Shown: in pieces, positions 32,528 through 43,959 of the stretch
How the letters are laid out: each line of letters opens with the position of its first letter
Position numbering within the stretch: position 1 is the stretch's first letter
NCBI GenBank assembly: GCA_031769625.1
Contig: JAUIMM010000124.1
Span: 9,498,001 to 9,562,000 of the forward strand
Length of the DNA: 64,000 nucleotides
Reading direction: 5' to 3'
Source: Taudactylus pleione
Taxonomy: Eukaryota > Chordata > Amphibia > Anura > Myobatrachidae
Notes under the pieces: generated by a model
What the model was told of the DNA's origin: nothing
Databases searched by the model: none
What the model saw: only the letters and a program-made list of their open reading frames with translations
Position numbers and translations under genes: made by a program

Positions 32528-34863
32528 TTGGCATTCTAATATTTCTGCTTTTATTGATTATCACTTGCAGCCTCTAGCACAAAAAAAGCCTAATTGAAAG
32601 ACACAAATGATGTCCTACAGAAAGTAGCTGCTTTTAAATGGGAGGCAAATATGTTTTTATGTAGTGCCGATGTAAGCACATTATACACTATCATTGATAT
32701 GGATAGAGGCTTGACGGCAGTGTCTTTCTTTTTAAACAACAGCAAGTTGAGTGATTTGCTCAAAGATTTTATTTTAGAAGGTATTAAATTTATCCTTCTA
32801 AATAATTATTTCTTTTTTGATGGCACATTTTATTTGCAAATCGTCGGCACTGCCATGGGTACCAGGTTCACCCATAGTTATGCAAATTTATTTATGGCAT
32901 TCTGGGAGGACCACCAGATTTGGCAGACAGTGGCCTTGGGGCGAATCTGGTATTCTGGCAGAGGTACATTGACGACATTTTATTTGTGTGGAAGGGAGAT
33001 GAGGACTCCCTCCTCCAATTTTTTAAATCTCTTAATGACAATGATATGGCTATTAAATTGACTTTTAACTACAGTAAGACCAAAGTCAACTTTTTAGATT
33101 TATGTTTTTATGTGTCAGAGGGGAGTTTTAAAACAAAAAACTACAGGAAGTTGACAGATTCAATTAGTTTTATTGAGCTATCAAGTCTACATCATGCAAA
33201 CTGGCTAGATGCCATCCCATATGGACAGTTTGCTAGAGCCAAGAGAAACTGCACTGATGAGATAATTTGCCATGAACAATTGGAAGAAGTTTCAGAATGC
33301 TTTCGAAAAAAGGGGTATAAATCCTCAATAATAGAGAAAGTGAGATTAAAAGTAGATAATGTTAATAGAATGGAACTTCTGAAGGTCAAAGAAAAAGAGC
33401 ATAATACATGCGAAAAATTTCAGTGGGCCTTCATTAGCCAGTATAGCAATAACCACAGAGAGATGGAAAGGATTTTTAGAGCTAACTGGAAACTGTTGTT
33501 ACAGGATCCTATTTTATCTAAAGAATTACCCACCAACACTGTTTTTATTTACAAAAAGGTTCCATCTCTTAAAAACCATCTGGTGTGAAGCAGTCTGGAT
33601 ATGGAAATCAGACAAAGCATCCGCACTAAGGGTTTCCATAGATGTGGTTTTTGTTTGATGTGTAAGACCGTCAAAAGTGAAACCAGTAAAATCCAAGAAT
33701 TCACTGTAAATGGTAAAAATTATAAAATTGATAAATTTATTACCTGTAGTTCAAGAAACGTGGTTTATGCTTTGGAATGTACATGCAGCCTTTTATATGT
33801 AGGGAAAACAACAAGGTGTATGAAAATCCATTTAGCAGAACATATATATATATATATAACATAAGAAAGGGCCTAGATACACATACAGTATCTGCTCACT
33901 TTACAAAGGCCCATAAATCTAAAGAATGCTGCATTAAAAAAGTTTGGGGTATTCAGCTAGTTCTGCCAAAAAATAGAACTAGAGACTTGGAATGGGGACT
34001 CTCTAGGAATGAGATGAGGTGGATCTATGAGTTAAAAACCTTGATACCAAAAGGACTAAATAGTGAGTTCGAATTAAAATGTTTCTTGTCCTGATGAAAT
34101 CCTGCAGTTTAGTCTTTTTCTTAAATTTCCCCTTCCTGCATATTGATTTTAATGTTAAATATTGTTGTCATTTAATTTATGCATATAGTACTATATTTTA
34201 AATAATGCATTATGCACTTTAATGATTATATAGATTTATTGTTATTATTGTAATCCATATGTACTGAAAAGCTGACTTCCCCTCAATTGAGGAAGATCCA
34301 CTTCCTGGCAGTTGGAACGCATGAGTGGCGTTTCTGCATCCACCTTGATACACTAGTTGTGAAACACAAGGTGTGGAACACAAGCTAGTGGGTCACATGA
34401 CCCGCAGCACACGCGTGACGTCATCCTCATTGCGATGGCAGCGACACCCGAGGGGATACACATGTATCAGGAGAGAGGCCAAGCCTAGGACGCATAATTG
34501 CAGGTCAAATGACCCGATGCACTAATATGACATCACCACTGCTGCGACAGGAGCAAAAGCCAGCGGTTCATTAAGTCTTAGGTGAGTGTGATTTCTATCT
34601 AATTGCTAGGGTATTTAAGGGGAGTTATTTCTACTACAGCCATGCTTCTGATGAAGGACCCACTAGGGTTGGAAACACGTTATGCTTGGCTCACTGTGGT
34701 ATTTGAGGCCATCGCTATTCATAATTGTAATTGGGGAGACACAGTCTGGACCTGTATCTATTACTCCAGCCTGACTTCCATCTGGATGACTCTAGGAGGA
34801 TTTTGGAAGCGGTGCCGCTCAGCCACAAAAAGATTTGTGTTATATGCTGTTTTATTCACTTGA
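32528..34863 (+). mobile_element. Penelope-like element (5' truncated)
   Basis: RT followed by a GIY-YIG endonuclease, the diagnostic order of Penelope-like elements. The 5' part is missing where Gypsy copy 2 abuts, consistent with Gypsy having inserted into it or with 5' truncation. The 3' non-coding part contains gatgaaggaccc and a gggttggaaacacg motif, which I associate with vertebrate Penelope-like (Neptune-type) termini. The exact 3' end is unclear and could reach about 35100. Confidence 0.85.
32594..34094 (+). pseudogene. Penelope RT plus GIY-YIG endonuclease
   Basis: The first segment has CSADVSTLYTII and VGTAMGTRFTHSYANLFM. After a frameshift near 33000, the catalytic FWQRYIDDILFVWKG box follows, then KVNFLDLCFYV and a long basic thumb with IPYGQFARAKRNC. 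One stop at 33586-33588 separates a linker with a CX2C motif (CGFCLMC) from the GIY-YIG domain (NVVYALECTCSLLYVGKTTR), which is frameshifted in the TA run at 33842-33858 before its last part (AHFTKAHKSKECC, NEMRWIYELKTL). At least three lesions, so inactive. Confidence 0.88.
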
Positions 34864-35164
34864 TCTTGTAAGTGCATTTTTTTCATTAAATTACATTTTT
34901 ATCATAAGGTTTTGCACTATTCTCTTTTTTCTGTTCTTGTATCTACCCACTGTTTGGGAGATACAACTGTTGTTTCAGATCCAGGATCCAAACACCCGTG
35001 GAACATTTTTTCTAATAAGGTGGACTTACCCTTAAAGAAGGATTGCTACTGGATTATATGTAATATGACTTGATTAAATATGTGTTTCAGTGGTTTAATC
35101 AATTGATTTTACTTATACAGTGGTTTACATGTGGAGATAGGAAGCGAGGAATTATATATACATT
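34864..35164. other. Gene-free spacer
   Basis: AT-rich flank between the Penelope-like 3' region and the Tc1 remnant; may include the true 3' end of the former. No gene. Confidence 0.4.
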
Positions 35165-36575
35165 TTATTTCTTATTGGCATTCTCTCAATCAACTTCATG
35201 AGGTAGTCTCCTGGAATGGTTTTGTATTAATAGGTGTGCCTTGTCAAGAGTCAATCTGTGGAATTACTTGCCTTCTTAATGTGTTTGAGACCATCAGTTG
35301 TGTTGTGTAGAGGTAGGGTTAGTACACAGTGGACAGCACTATTTGACTACTGTGGTAATCCATATTATGGCACCAACCACTCAACTCAGTAAAGAGAAAT
35401 GACAGTCCATCATTACTTTAAGACATGAAGGTCAGTCGATACGGAAAATTTAAAGAACTTTGAATGTATCCTCAAGTGCAGTTGCAAAAACCATCAAACG
35501 CTATGGTGACACTGTCTCTCATGAGGACCACCCCAGGAAAGGAAGACCAAGACGTCTGCTGCAGAGGATAAGTTCATTAGGGTTACCAGCCTCAGAAATT
35601 GCTACTTAACAGCACCTCAGATTAGAGACCACATAAAGTCTTCACAGAGTTCAAGTAGCAAACAAATCTCAATATAAACTGTTCAGAGGAGACTGCGTGA
35701 ATCAGGCCTTCATGGTCGTATTGCTGCGAAGAAGCCACTACTGAGGATGAACAAGAAGAAGAGAATTGTTTGGGCCAACAAACACAAGGAATGGACATTA
35801 GACCAGTGGAAATCTGTACTCTGGTCTGATGAGTCCAAATTTGAGATTTTTGGTTCCAACCACTGTGTCTTTGTGAGACGCAGAGAAGGTGAGCAGATGG
35901 TTTCTGCATGTGTGGTTCCCACTGTGAAGCATGGAGGAGGAGGTGTGATGGTGTGGGGGTGCTTTGCTGGTGATACTGTTGGTGATTTAGTCAAAATTCG
36001 AGGCACACTTAACTAGCATGGCTACCACAGCATTCTGCAGTGCCATGCCATCCCATCTGGTTTGCACTTACTGGGACCATCATTTGTTTTTCAACAAAAC
36101 AATGACCCCAAACACACCTCCAGGCTATGTTAGGGCTACTTGACCAAGAAGGAAAGTGATGGAGTGCTGCGTCAGATGACCTGGTCTCCACAATCATCTG
36201 ACCTAAACCCAATTGAGCTGGTTTGGGATGAGTTGGACCGCAGAGTGAAGGAAAAGCAGCCAACAAGTGCTCAGCACCTCTGGGAACTCCTTCAAGACTG
36301 TTGGAAAACCATCCCAGGAGACTACCTCATGAAACTGATTGAGAGAATGCCAAGAGTGTGCAAAGCTGTCATCAAAGCAAAAGGGGGCTACTTTGAGGAA
36401 GTTAACATATAAAACATATTTTGATTTGTTTAACACTTTTTTGTTTACAACATAATTCCATATGTGTTCTTTCATAGTTTTGATGTCTTCAGAATTAATC
36501 TACTATGTTGAAAATAATTTAAATAAACAAAACCCATTGAATGAGAAGGTGTGTCCAAACTTTTGACTGGTACTG
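35165..36575 (+). mobile_element. Tc1 transposon, left end lost
   Basis: The right end is cttttgactggtactg at 36560-36575, followed by TA. The matching left TIR (CAGTACCAGTCAAAAG) is absent, and recognisable Tc1 sequence starts near 35165. The same terminal sequence stands alone at 23172. This TIR type is, from general knowledge, widespread in fishes and amphibians. Confidence 0.88.
35747..36412 (+). pseudogene. Tc1 transposase, catalytic part
   Basis: A single frame with two stops (36014-36016 and 36128-36130) gives KKRIVWANKHKEWT, VLWSDESKFEIFG (first Asp), a Gly-rich VKHGGGGVMVWG, FQQNNDPKHTS (second Asp), and SSDLNPIELVWDELDRRV (Glu): the DD34E catalytic triad of Tc1. The N-terminal helix-turn-helix is detectable in fragments upstream (35390-35740) but is frame-shifted. 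The usual transposase is about 340 residues; only the last two thirds reads well. Confidence 0.9.
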
Positions 36576-36586
36576 TATATATATAA

Positions 36587-37187
36587 TGTGATAGAAGCAC
36601 TGGAAAAGTCTGGGATGGCATATATGTGTGTCCCAGATTCCTATCATATGTGTTCTAAGAGCCCAGGAAAAATCTGTTATGCCAAACAGACCAGAAGTGT
36701 CGGCTTTTGGTAAAAGCTGGATAATGGGTCCTAAGGGTGTTGATGTGAGAAGAAAAGGGAGGGCTCCATCCACAGGCCATTCTAGGTGTTGGGCCTTTCA
36801 GTCTGAGAGCAGTCTAATTAGTATTTGCACCTGGAAGTGGCTCAGATAAGCTGTGTTAGGTTTTGGTTCAGTGTCTCACATACCCTGGGGAAGAACATAG
36901 ACACTGAGGTTTGTTCAGAGACACTGTGATATTTGGAAGTGTTGTGTTTGTGGTAAGGCAGTAGGCTCTGCCACTTGTAGAGAGGGAATAACTTGTCTAG
37001 TTAATGCCCAGGCAGGCTAGGATTTATTTTTAAGTTTTGTTTGTTTTGTTGTTTATATTGCACAATAAAACTGGTTCCGACTTCCGACCAGCTTGCACGA
37101 AAACCCTGGACTGGTGCGCTGTTTCCTGGCTGCTGTGTGTAAGAATGTGTCCATCTACCCCAGGAGGGGGACCCCCTACCCGGACTA

Positions 37188-37193
<6 letters not shown>
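36587..37193 (+). mobile_element. Probable solo LTR
   Basis: Begins TGTGATAG and ends CTATATCAC, inverted at the tips, and carries AATAAA at 37065-37070 with a GC-rich region after it, as expected of an LTR with R and U5. It lies within TA-repeat DNA beside the Tc1 end, which makes any target duplication unreadable. There is no internal coding region and no second copy here. Confidence 0.6.

Positions 37194-37222
<29 letters not shown>
37194..37222. repeat. (TA)n microsatellite
   Basis: About 14 TA dinucleotides directly after the probable LTR. Confidence 0.9.
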
Positions 37223-37225
<3 letters not shown>

Positions 37226-37670
37226 GTTTATATTTAAAGAAAACCTAACGTTATACATGAATATCCGTGCAGAGATAATGTACAGCTCAGAATTATTGTT
37301 GCTGTACAAAACTAGCAGGAACTGTCATACTGTATATGTTCACATTTTCCTATGAATATTGCATTACTTGTTTGCAACAACAGATTAGGAGTGTTAAGAG
37401 TGCCGGTCCTTACTTCTTCTATTCTTTACATTATATATAGAACAATCCATTCCAAGAGGTTCCACCAGGGGCCCGGGTACAGAAAAGACCAGTACACTGT
37501 ATCCAAAGTGCCACTGATTTTAATCTCTACAACAATTTCTTTTATAGCAGCACAATATCCAGCAGCATGTTTGAGATCTTCAGCATATCATACATTACAT
37601 AGTCATCCTGAATAGTCATCTCTGTGGTTAATCATCCTACCCAGTGTAAAATCCCATATATAATAACATA
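37223..37670. other. Gene-free stretch
   Basis: No gene or element end is recognised before the Tc1/mariner TIR at 37671. Confidence 0.45.
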
Positions 37671-38197
37671 CAGTCAGGTGCATAAATATTGGGACATTGA
37701 CAGAATTTTCATATTTTGGCCTCTATTCACCACCACAATGGCTTTGAATTGAAACAAACAAGATGTGATTTAACTGCAGACTTTCAGATTTAATTTGAGG
37801 GTAATTGCATCCAAATCTTGTGAACGGTGTAGGAATTATAATGGTTTCTATATGTGCCTCCCACTTTTTAAGGGGCCAAAAGTAATGGGACAAACTAAAC
37901 AATCCTAAATCTAACTTTCACTTTTTAATACTTTGTTGCAAATCCTTTGCAGGCAATTACAGCCTGAAGTCTGGAACCCATAGACATCACCAGACGTTGG
38001 GTTTCATCCCTGGTGATGCTCTGCCAGGCCTCTACTGCAAATGTCTTCAGTTCCTGCTTGTTCTTGGGGCATTTTCCCTTCAGTTTTGTCTTCATCAAGT
38101 GAAATGCATGCTCAATCGGATTCAGGTCAGGGGATTGACTTGGCCATTGCATAACATTCCACTTTTTAGCCTTAAAAACTTCTTTGGTTGCTTTTGC
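37671..38197 (-). mobile_element. Tc1/mariner fragment, second family
   Basis: The left TIR is CAGTCAGGTGCATAAATATT, preceded by TA. On the minus strand 38197-37925 encodes a transposase C-terminus: QSPDLNPIEHAFHLMKTKLK with the catalytic Glu, then AWQSITRDETQRLVMSM and a stop. Everything upstream of the third catalytic residue is missing at the right, where sequence changes after ttggttgcttttgcag. The TIR and the transposase differ from the Tc1 at 35165. Confidence 0.88.
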
Positions 38198-38639
38198 AGT
38201 ATACAGTGCAGGAGATACGGATCGGAAATTTGGTAGGGGCAGGTATAACTGTCGCACGGTGCTGCATGCCAAATTTCAGGGCAAAAACATAAAAAATGTA
38301 GGATTTGGGAGTAATCTAAATGCTCCAACTGTCAGTTTTTCTGACTTTGTCAATTAGGAACTCTTTTGTGCAGTAGTCTATGGGGGATTTTTGGGAAGGC
38401 AAAACTCAAGTTAGGGGTGAAATTTAGACTTGAGGTTTGTTTTATTAGGTAGCTATTGTGCCAGGGTACGTGCTTTTGGGGTTCAGGTGAATTAGAAAGT
38501 TAGAGTTTTCAAACTATTACCTCAAGAATGCGCCATTATAAAGATAGGACTTTTCAAACTTGTTGCACAGCTGCAGTAGCAGCTTCCAGCAGGTGTAGTC
38601 ATAGTGGCTTCACTTGGGTACAGCAAGATGGCCGTCATT
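38198..38639. other. Gene-free stretch
   Basis: Unassigned sequence between the Tc1/mariner fragment and the GC-rich composite. No coding or repeat ends seen. Confidence 0.4.
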
Positions 38640-38825
38640 TGCGGGCGGTAGCGGGCAAAGCAGCGGCGGTGGGGACCACAGCAAGTGGCAATTGTCAGCG
38701 GGGCATGCAGGTGTCGGCAGGGGAACGGGTGTTGGCGGCGGCGGAGGGTCCAGCGGTGGTGGAGGGTCTGGCAGTGGCGGAGGGTCCGGCGGCGGTGAGA
38801 GTGTTGGTGGCGGGCATGGACCCAA
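38640..38825. repeat. GGC/GGT-rich tract (cggcggagggtccgg)
   Basis: Imperfect 15-21 base units of ggcggagggtc(c/t)ggc. The open frames here, Gly/Ser-rich on one strand and Pro-rich on the other, are low-complexity by-products. It is followed at 38836-39000 by an inverted pair ctagccattatgccg...cggcagaatggctag. Confidence 0.75.
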
Positions 38826-39199
38826 GAGTATTCAGACTCCACTAGCCATTATGCCGAATACGGCAGTGGTGCCCATTTCAAAAATGGCGCCTCTGTGCTA
38901 TTTTTGAAATTCAAAGAAGCCCGTCGCTAGCTAATCACGGCTCGCGGCAGCCATCTTTGAATTTTAAAATGTGCGCCGCTGCCTTACTCGGCAGAATGGC
39001 TAGTGGGGACTAGATCCTCTCGGATCCATGCCCGTCGCCGACACCCAAACAGGCGCCGATCCCACAGCTGCCGCTGCCGATGACGTCGCGAGCCGTTATT
39101 GGCTCGTGGCGGCCATCTTTGATTTTCAAAGAATGCCGCCGCGAGCCAATCATGACTTGCGATGTCATTGGAGGCAGTGGCACCAACAGAGGACCAAAG

Positions 39200-39815
39200 A
39201 AGCCCTGGGGAAGTGGCAGCCACCCCCCAGGTGAAGATGCCAGAAGCCCTGTTGGGTGGGTGCACGCCAGGCGAAGATGCTGAAGCCCTGGTGGGTTGGC
39301 GCCCACCAGGCAAAGACATCGAGCCCTGGTGGGTTGGCGCCCACCAGGCAATGACGCCAAAGCCCTGGCGGGTTGGCTCTCGCCGGGCGAAGACACCGGA
39401 AGTCCTAGTGGGCAGTGGTTATGCAAAAGTGTTGACACAGGCTGCCGCCCACTAGGTGAAGATGCCAGAAGCCCTGGCGGGTGGGCACCCACCAGGCGAA
39501 GACACCAAAGCCCTGGCGGGCACCCCCAGGTGAAGATGCTAAAGCCAAAGACACCGGAAGTCCTAGTGGATGGCGGCTATGCAAAAGAGCTGACACAGGC
39601 TGCCACCCACTAGGTGAAGAGGCCGAAGCCCTGGCGGGTTGGTGCCCACTAGGTGAAAATGCCAAAGCCCTGGCGGGTTGGCGCCCACTGGGCAAAGACA
39701 CCGGAAGTCCTAATGGGCGGTGGCCATGAAAAAGAGCTATCACAGGCTGCCGCCCACCAGACAAAAACACCAAAGCCCTGGCGGGTTGGCGCCCGCCAGG
39801 TGAAGACTTGTAAAA
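39200..39815. repeat. Hairpin minisatellite (ccctggcgggttggcgcccaccagg)
   Basis: About 12 units of 39-75 bases. The core CCTGGTGGGTTGGCGCCCACCAGG is itself a perfect 9-bp stem with a 6-base loop (for example near 39285-39310 and 39325-39350). Longer units add aaaagagctgacacaggctgc. Related units occur singly at 41190-41320 and 42120-42230. Plus- and minus-strand open frames are repeat artefacts. Confidence 0.85.
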
Positions 39816-39859
39816 TAAAATATTACAATATTAAAGTGTGTTATGTTATTTTAATATTT

Positions 39860-41130
39860 TTTTTTACAGGTGGACTACAGGTGGCAGTGGGCCCTAATGC
39901 CCAGCATGCTGGTACTTGTGATTTTCCAAGTACTAGCATGCAGGGAGACGTGCTGAGACCTATAGTTCACCTGCAAAAGAAAATATTCTTTAAAATGCAC
40001 CACACAACGCACTCAACCCAGCACCCACCGTCCAGGGGTGCAGGGGATAGCCCCGGGCTATCAGCCTTTGTATGGGGTACCCTGAGGAGGGGGAACCCTT
40101 TATTGGGGGGGTACCCAGCTCCTCAGGGATCCCCGGTCTGGACTGACTAGCAGTCAGGGTTGATGCTGCGGCTGGGGGGCCTGGTGAAAGGGCTCCTCTG
40201 GCTATGGCTTCAGCCCCCCGTTAGAAATAATCTGGTGCTGGTCCTGGAGAATACAGGGGGACCCTACTCATTTTTTCCCACTGTATTTCCAGAACTGGGT
40301 CAGAGCTCAGTGATGGTTGGACAACTTATGGGGGCCCCTACGTCATTTGTCCCCCGTATTTTGGCAACCAGGGCTGGTTCTTACTAGTCCGGTGCTGGTT
40401 GTGCTTAAATATGGGGGAACCCTATGTCATTTGTTCCCTGCATTTAAGCACACCCATGACTGAAAAATGGCATGGCCCCACCCCCCCCAGAAAACAACCA
40501 GCTCGGGCTTTGGAGCCCCAGTACTGGTTGTGCTAAATACAGGGGACAAATGACGTAGGGGTCCCCTGTATTAAGCACAACCAGCACCAGGCTTTTGCAA
40601 ACCTGTCCTGGTTGCCAAAATACGGGAGACAAATGACATAGGGGTCCCCCGTATTTAGCGCCACCAGCACAGGGCTCTGAACCAGTCTTGGTTCTGGAAA
40701 TACAGGGGGAAAAATGCATAGGGCTCCCCCTGTATTTCCTGGAACCAGCACCGGACTCCGTCTAGCGGAGGGGTGATGCCACAGCCAGGGGAACCCATTC
40801 ACCGAGTCCCCCAGCCACAGCATCACCCCTGACCGCTAGTCAGCCCAGGCTGGGGATCCCTGGGGAGTTGGGGACCCCACAATGAAGGGGTCCCCCTCCT
40901 CAGGGCACCCCAGGCCCAGGCTGATTGCCCGGGGCTATCCCCGGCACCCCTGGGTGGTGGGTGCAGGGTTGATTATGTATAGTGTGGTGCATAAGAAAAT
41001 ATAAATATTGTCTTTTGCAATAGTACTACAGGTCCCAGCAGGTATCCCCCGCATGCTGGTACTTGGAGAACCACAAGTACAAGCAGGCAGGGTATTAAGG
41101 CTGGCACCTATAGTACCCCTGCAAAAGAAA
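39860..41130. repeat. 1.27-kb imperfect palindrome
   Basis: The left arm (about 39860-40490) is mirrored by the right arm (about 40495-41130). Each arm runs, from the outside inward, from a catgctggtactt hairpin module, through gggtgcnggggatagccccgggc, ctcagggatcccc, gatgctgcggctgggg and gaatacaggggga, to catttgtcccccgtatttt. The centre lies at ggccccaccccccccagaaa. Identity is moderate, with many substitutions. No transposase or LTR is visible. Confidence 0.85.
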
Positions 41131-41149
41131 TATTCAAATAAAACAGACA

Positions 41150-42255
41150 GACACAGTCTTATAAATCTTTTATTTACCGGGACCTTCACCTGGAGCGCAG
41201 TGGCCAGTAAGCTCTTTTGCGTGGCTGCCGCACATCCAGGGCTTCTGCGGCATCTTCACCTGGAGCGCGGATGCCAGTAAGCTCTTTTGTGCGGCCACCG
41301 CACATCCAAGGCTTCCCGTCATCTTCATTCTTCAGCTGGTCTCTCCAGCTCACCGGTAAAGTGTGGTGCATGTCAAAATATAAATATTGGCTTTTGCTGT
41401 GGAACTACAGTTCCCAGCAAGCCTCCCCTGCATGTCGGTACTTGGAGAACCACAAGTATCAGCATGCGGGGCATTACGGGCTTGCTGGTACCTTTAGTTC
41501 CACAGCAAAAGCAATATTGACAAAAACACACACCATAGAAAAGTATAATTTTATTAAAACATACATGCACACACACATGTACTCACACATGCGTACACAC
41601 TATCTCACATACTCACCTATGTATCCCTGAAGCCAATCTGTCCTCTTCTCCAGTAGACAATCCAATGGATTACCTGTGAAAAAAAATTCCATAATCACCT
41701 CCTCCTATGCATGGATCAGGTCCTCTTCACACAATCCAGGATCCAGGGTCTTGGCAAAAAAAAAAAAAAAAAAAAGGAGATAACCGGGGCTGCCCGATTG
41801 ACAGCTCCGCCCGGGATTTCAGTACAGAAATCCCGATGCGGAGCGCTCATTGGCTGAGAGAGGCAAGCTTTCCGCCTCTCAGCCAATGAACGGTTCTCAC
41901 CATTGAATTCAATGGTGAGAGCCGAGCGTGCCCTTTTCACAAATTATTGAAATTCAAAGATGGCCACCGCGAGCCAATCATGGCTCGTGACGTCATCACC
42001 CCGCCCCCTCAGCTGTCTTAAATACAGCCAGCAGCGCGTGCCCCGTCCATTCAGTCGTCGGCCAGGGAGCTGAAGAGAACAGCTGAAGAATGAAGATGAT
42101 GGGAAGCCATGGATGTGCGGCGGCCACACAAAAGAGCTTACTGGCCACCGCACACCAGGTGAAGACGCCGTAGGAGTCCTGGATGGGCGACGGCCATGTA
42201 AAAGAGCTTAAAGGCCATCACCCTCCAGGTGAAAGTTCGGCATAATAAAATACTT
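41150..42255. repeat. Mixed hairpin modules between palindrome copies
   Basis: 41160-41340 holds two units of tcacctggagcgc...ccagtaagctcttttgnG, inverse relatives of units at 42120-42230. 41395-41510 is another catgc-ggtacttggagaaccacaagta hairpin. 41757-41776 is a poly-A run. 41800-41930 has dyads (cattggctgagagagg / cctctcagccaatg). No gene. Confidence 0.65.
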
Positions 42256-42935
42256 TTAAAAACGGTGTTTGTTTTATTTGAATATTTATTTTGCAGAGAT
42301 ACTATAGATGCCAGTAGGCCCTTAATGCCCCGCCTGCTGGTACTTGTGGTTCTCCAAGTTCCAGCATGCAGGGGATGCCTGCTGGGACCTGTAGTACTAT
42401 TGCAATAGACAATATTTATATTTTCTTTTGCACCACACTATACATAATCAACCTGGCACCCAATGCCTGGGCCTACGGTGCCCTAAGGAGGGGGACACCT
42501 TTATCGGGGGGGGTCCCCAACTTTCCAGGGATTCCCGGCCTGGGCTGACCAGCAGTCGGCGATGATGCTGCGGCTGGGGGGCCCGGTGAAAGGGCTCCTC
42601 TGGCTGTGGCATCAACCCCCCAGCTAGACGGAGTCCGGTGCTGGTTTTGGGAAATACAGGGGGATCCCTATACATTTTTCCCCCCTGTATTTCCAGAACC
42701 AGGACCGGCTCAGAGCCCTGTGCTGGTTGCACCAAATATGACGGACCCTTACATCATTTGTCCCCCGTATTTTGGCAAACAGGACAGGTTCTCAAAAGCC
42801 TGGTGCTGGTTGTGCTTAATACAGGGGACCCCTACATTGTTTGTCCCCTGTATTTAGCACAACCAGTACTGGGGCTCCAAAGCCCGGACTGGTTGTTTTC
42901 TGGGGGGGGTGGCTATGCTTTCTTTTTTAAATTTT
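42256..42935 (+). repeat. Third copy of the palindrome arm
   Basis: Same module order as the left arm at 39860-40490, hairpin first, then ggagggggacacc, gatgctgcggctgggg, gaaatacagggggatccc and tttgtcccccgtattttgg, and ending at the cccagaaaacaacc-type centre (complement). It shows that arm and module are a repeat family, not a unique hairpin. Confidence 0.8.
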
Positions 42936-43157
42936 TTTTAAACACATTCAATTTTTAACATAAATGCGTAGATCTCACTGCTGCACTCGTCCATCTGTGA
43001 CTTATTGATTTGATTTTCTCAGGTGTATACTCACTACCAATGAGCCCTCTGTCGCCCACTGATGCCCCTTTTGCACTGCACCACTTCCACTGCTCTGCAC
43101 CACTGCTGCTGCCGCTACCCCACATGACTACATCCATCGCGCACTATGCACCAAACC

Positions 43158-43665
43158 CATATATCCCAACATTTAAATATGTTGAGGAGGTACAGGTCAC
43201 GTGCCCGAAAAGTGGGCATGGCTTGCTGCAAAAGGGGTGGATCCTTGAGGCTTCCCCCGATTTCATCACTTTGGGGGCATGCCCAGCACTCTCTGAGTTA
43301 CTGGCCAGCCCCCAGGCTCTACCTACATAAGAACAGATGCCGTACGCATACGCACGGCATCTGTTCTCCTCCTGCACTCCCGCTTGCTGTTAAATGGGTG
43401 GAGCCTCACGGCTTCCCCCGTTTTTGTCACTTTGGGACTGTGCCCAGCACTCTCCGAGACACTGAGCAGCCCCCAGCCTCTCCCTACACAAGAGAACAGA
43501 TGCACATGGCATGTTCTCCTCCTGCACACCCGCTGCTCTGCTATGCAGAGCAGCAGTTTGTGCTCCCCCAACTTCCCCCCCACCACGGGACACTGTGGCC
43601 TGCAGGCAGGACAGTCCCAGAAAAACGGGACTGTCCCATTAGAAGTGGGACAGTTGGGAGGTATG
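43158..43665. mobile_element. 508-bp TIR element (CATACCTCCCAAC ends)
   Basis: Left end CATATATCCCAAC, right end the complement of CATACCTCCCAACTGTCCC. CAAACC flanks both sides (43152-43157, 43666-43671), a 6-bp duplication. The interior is two tandem diverged units (about 43200-43375 and 43385-43560), each with gcttcccccg, ttt(c/t)atcactttggg and cccagcactctc. Non-coding despite a 261-codon plus-strand frame. Flanks 43030-43150 and 43680-43800 also repeat each other (ccactgatgccccttttgca). Confidence 0.78.
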
Positions 43666-43959
43666 CAAACCAACCTCCTGTGTGCGGTCCCCTCTTCCAC
43701 CCTCTGTCATCCACTGATGCCCCCTTTGCACTGCACCGCTGCCACTGCTCTGCACCACAGCTGCTGCCACTACCCCACAGGCATACAGCTGTCTCGCTCT
43801 CTACACCTCCCAAACCAACCTCCTGTGTGCTGTCCCCTCTTCCACATGTGTTAGAGTACCATTTTGTTGCCCTTCTCCCCTGCAGGTGGCCTGGTTTGCT
43901 CATCCAAACCCTGATAGTTAATACATTTTAAAAAATGCTATGAAATTCCATAGACAAAT

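Noticed and set aside
38610..38907. Gly/Ser-rich plus-strand and Pro-rich minus-strand frames
   Set aside because: Low-complexity GGC/GGT tract read on both strands; no start context, domain or flanking gene structure.
43146..43931. 261-codon plus-strand frame
   Set aside because: Spans the ends and tandem halves of a TIR element and has overlapping equally long frames on the other strand.
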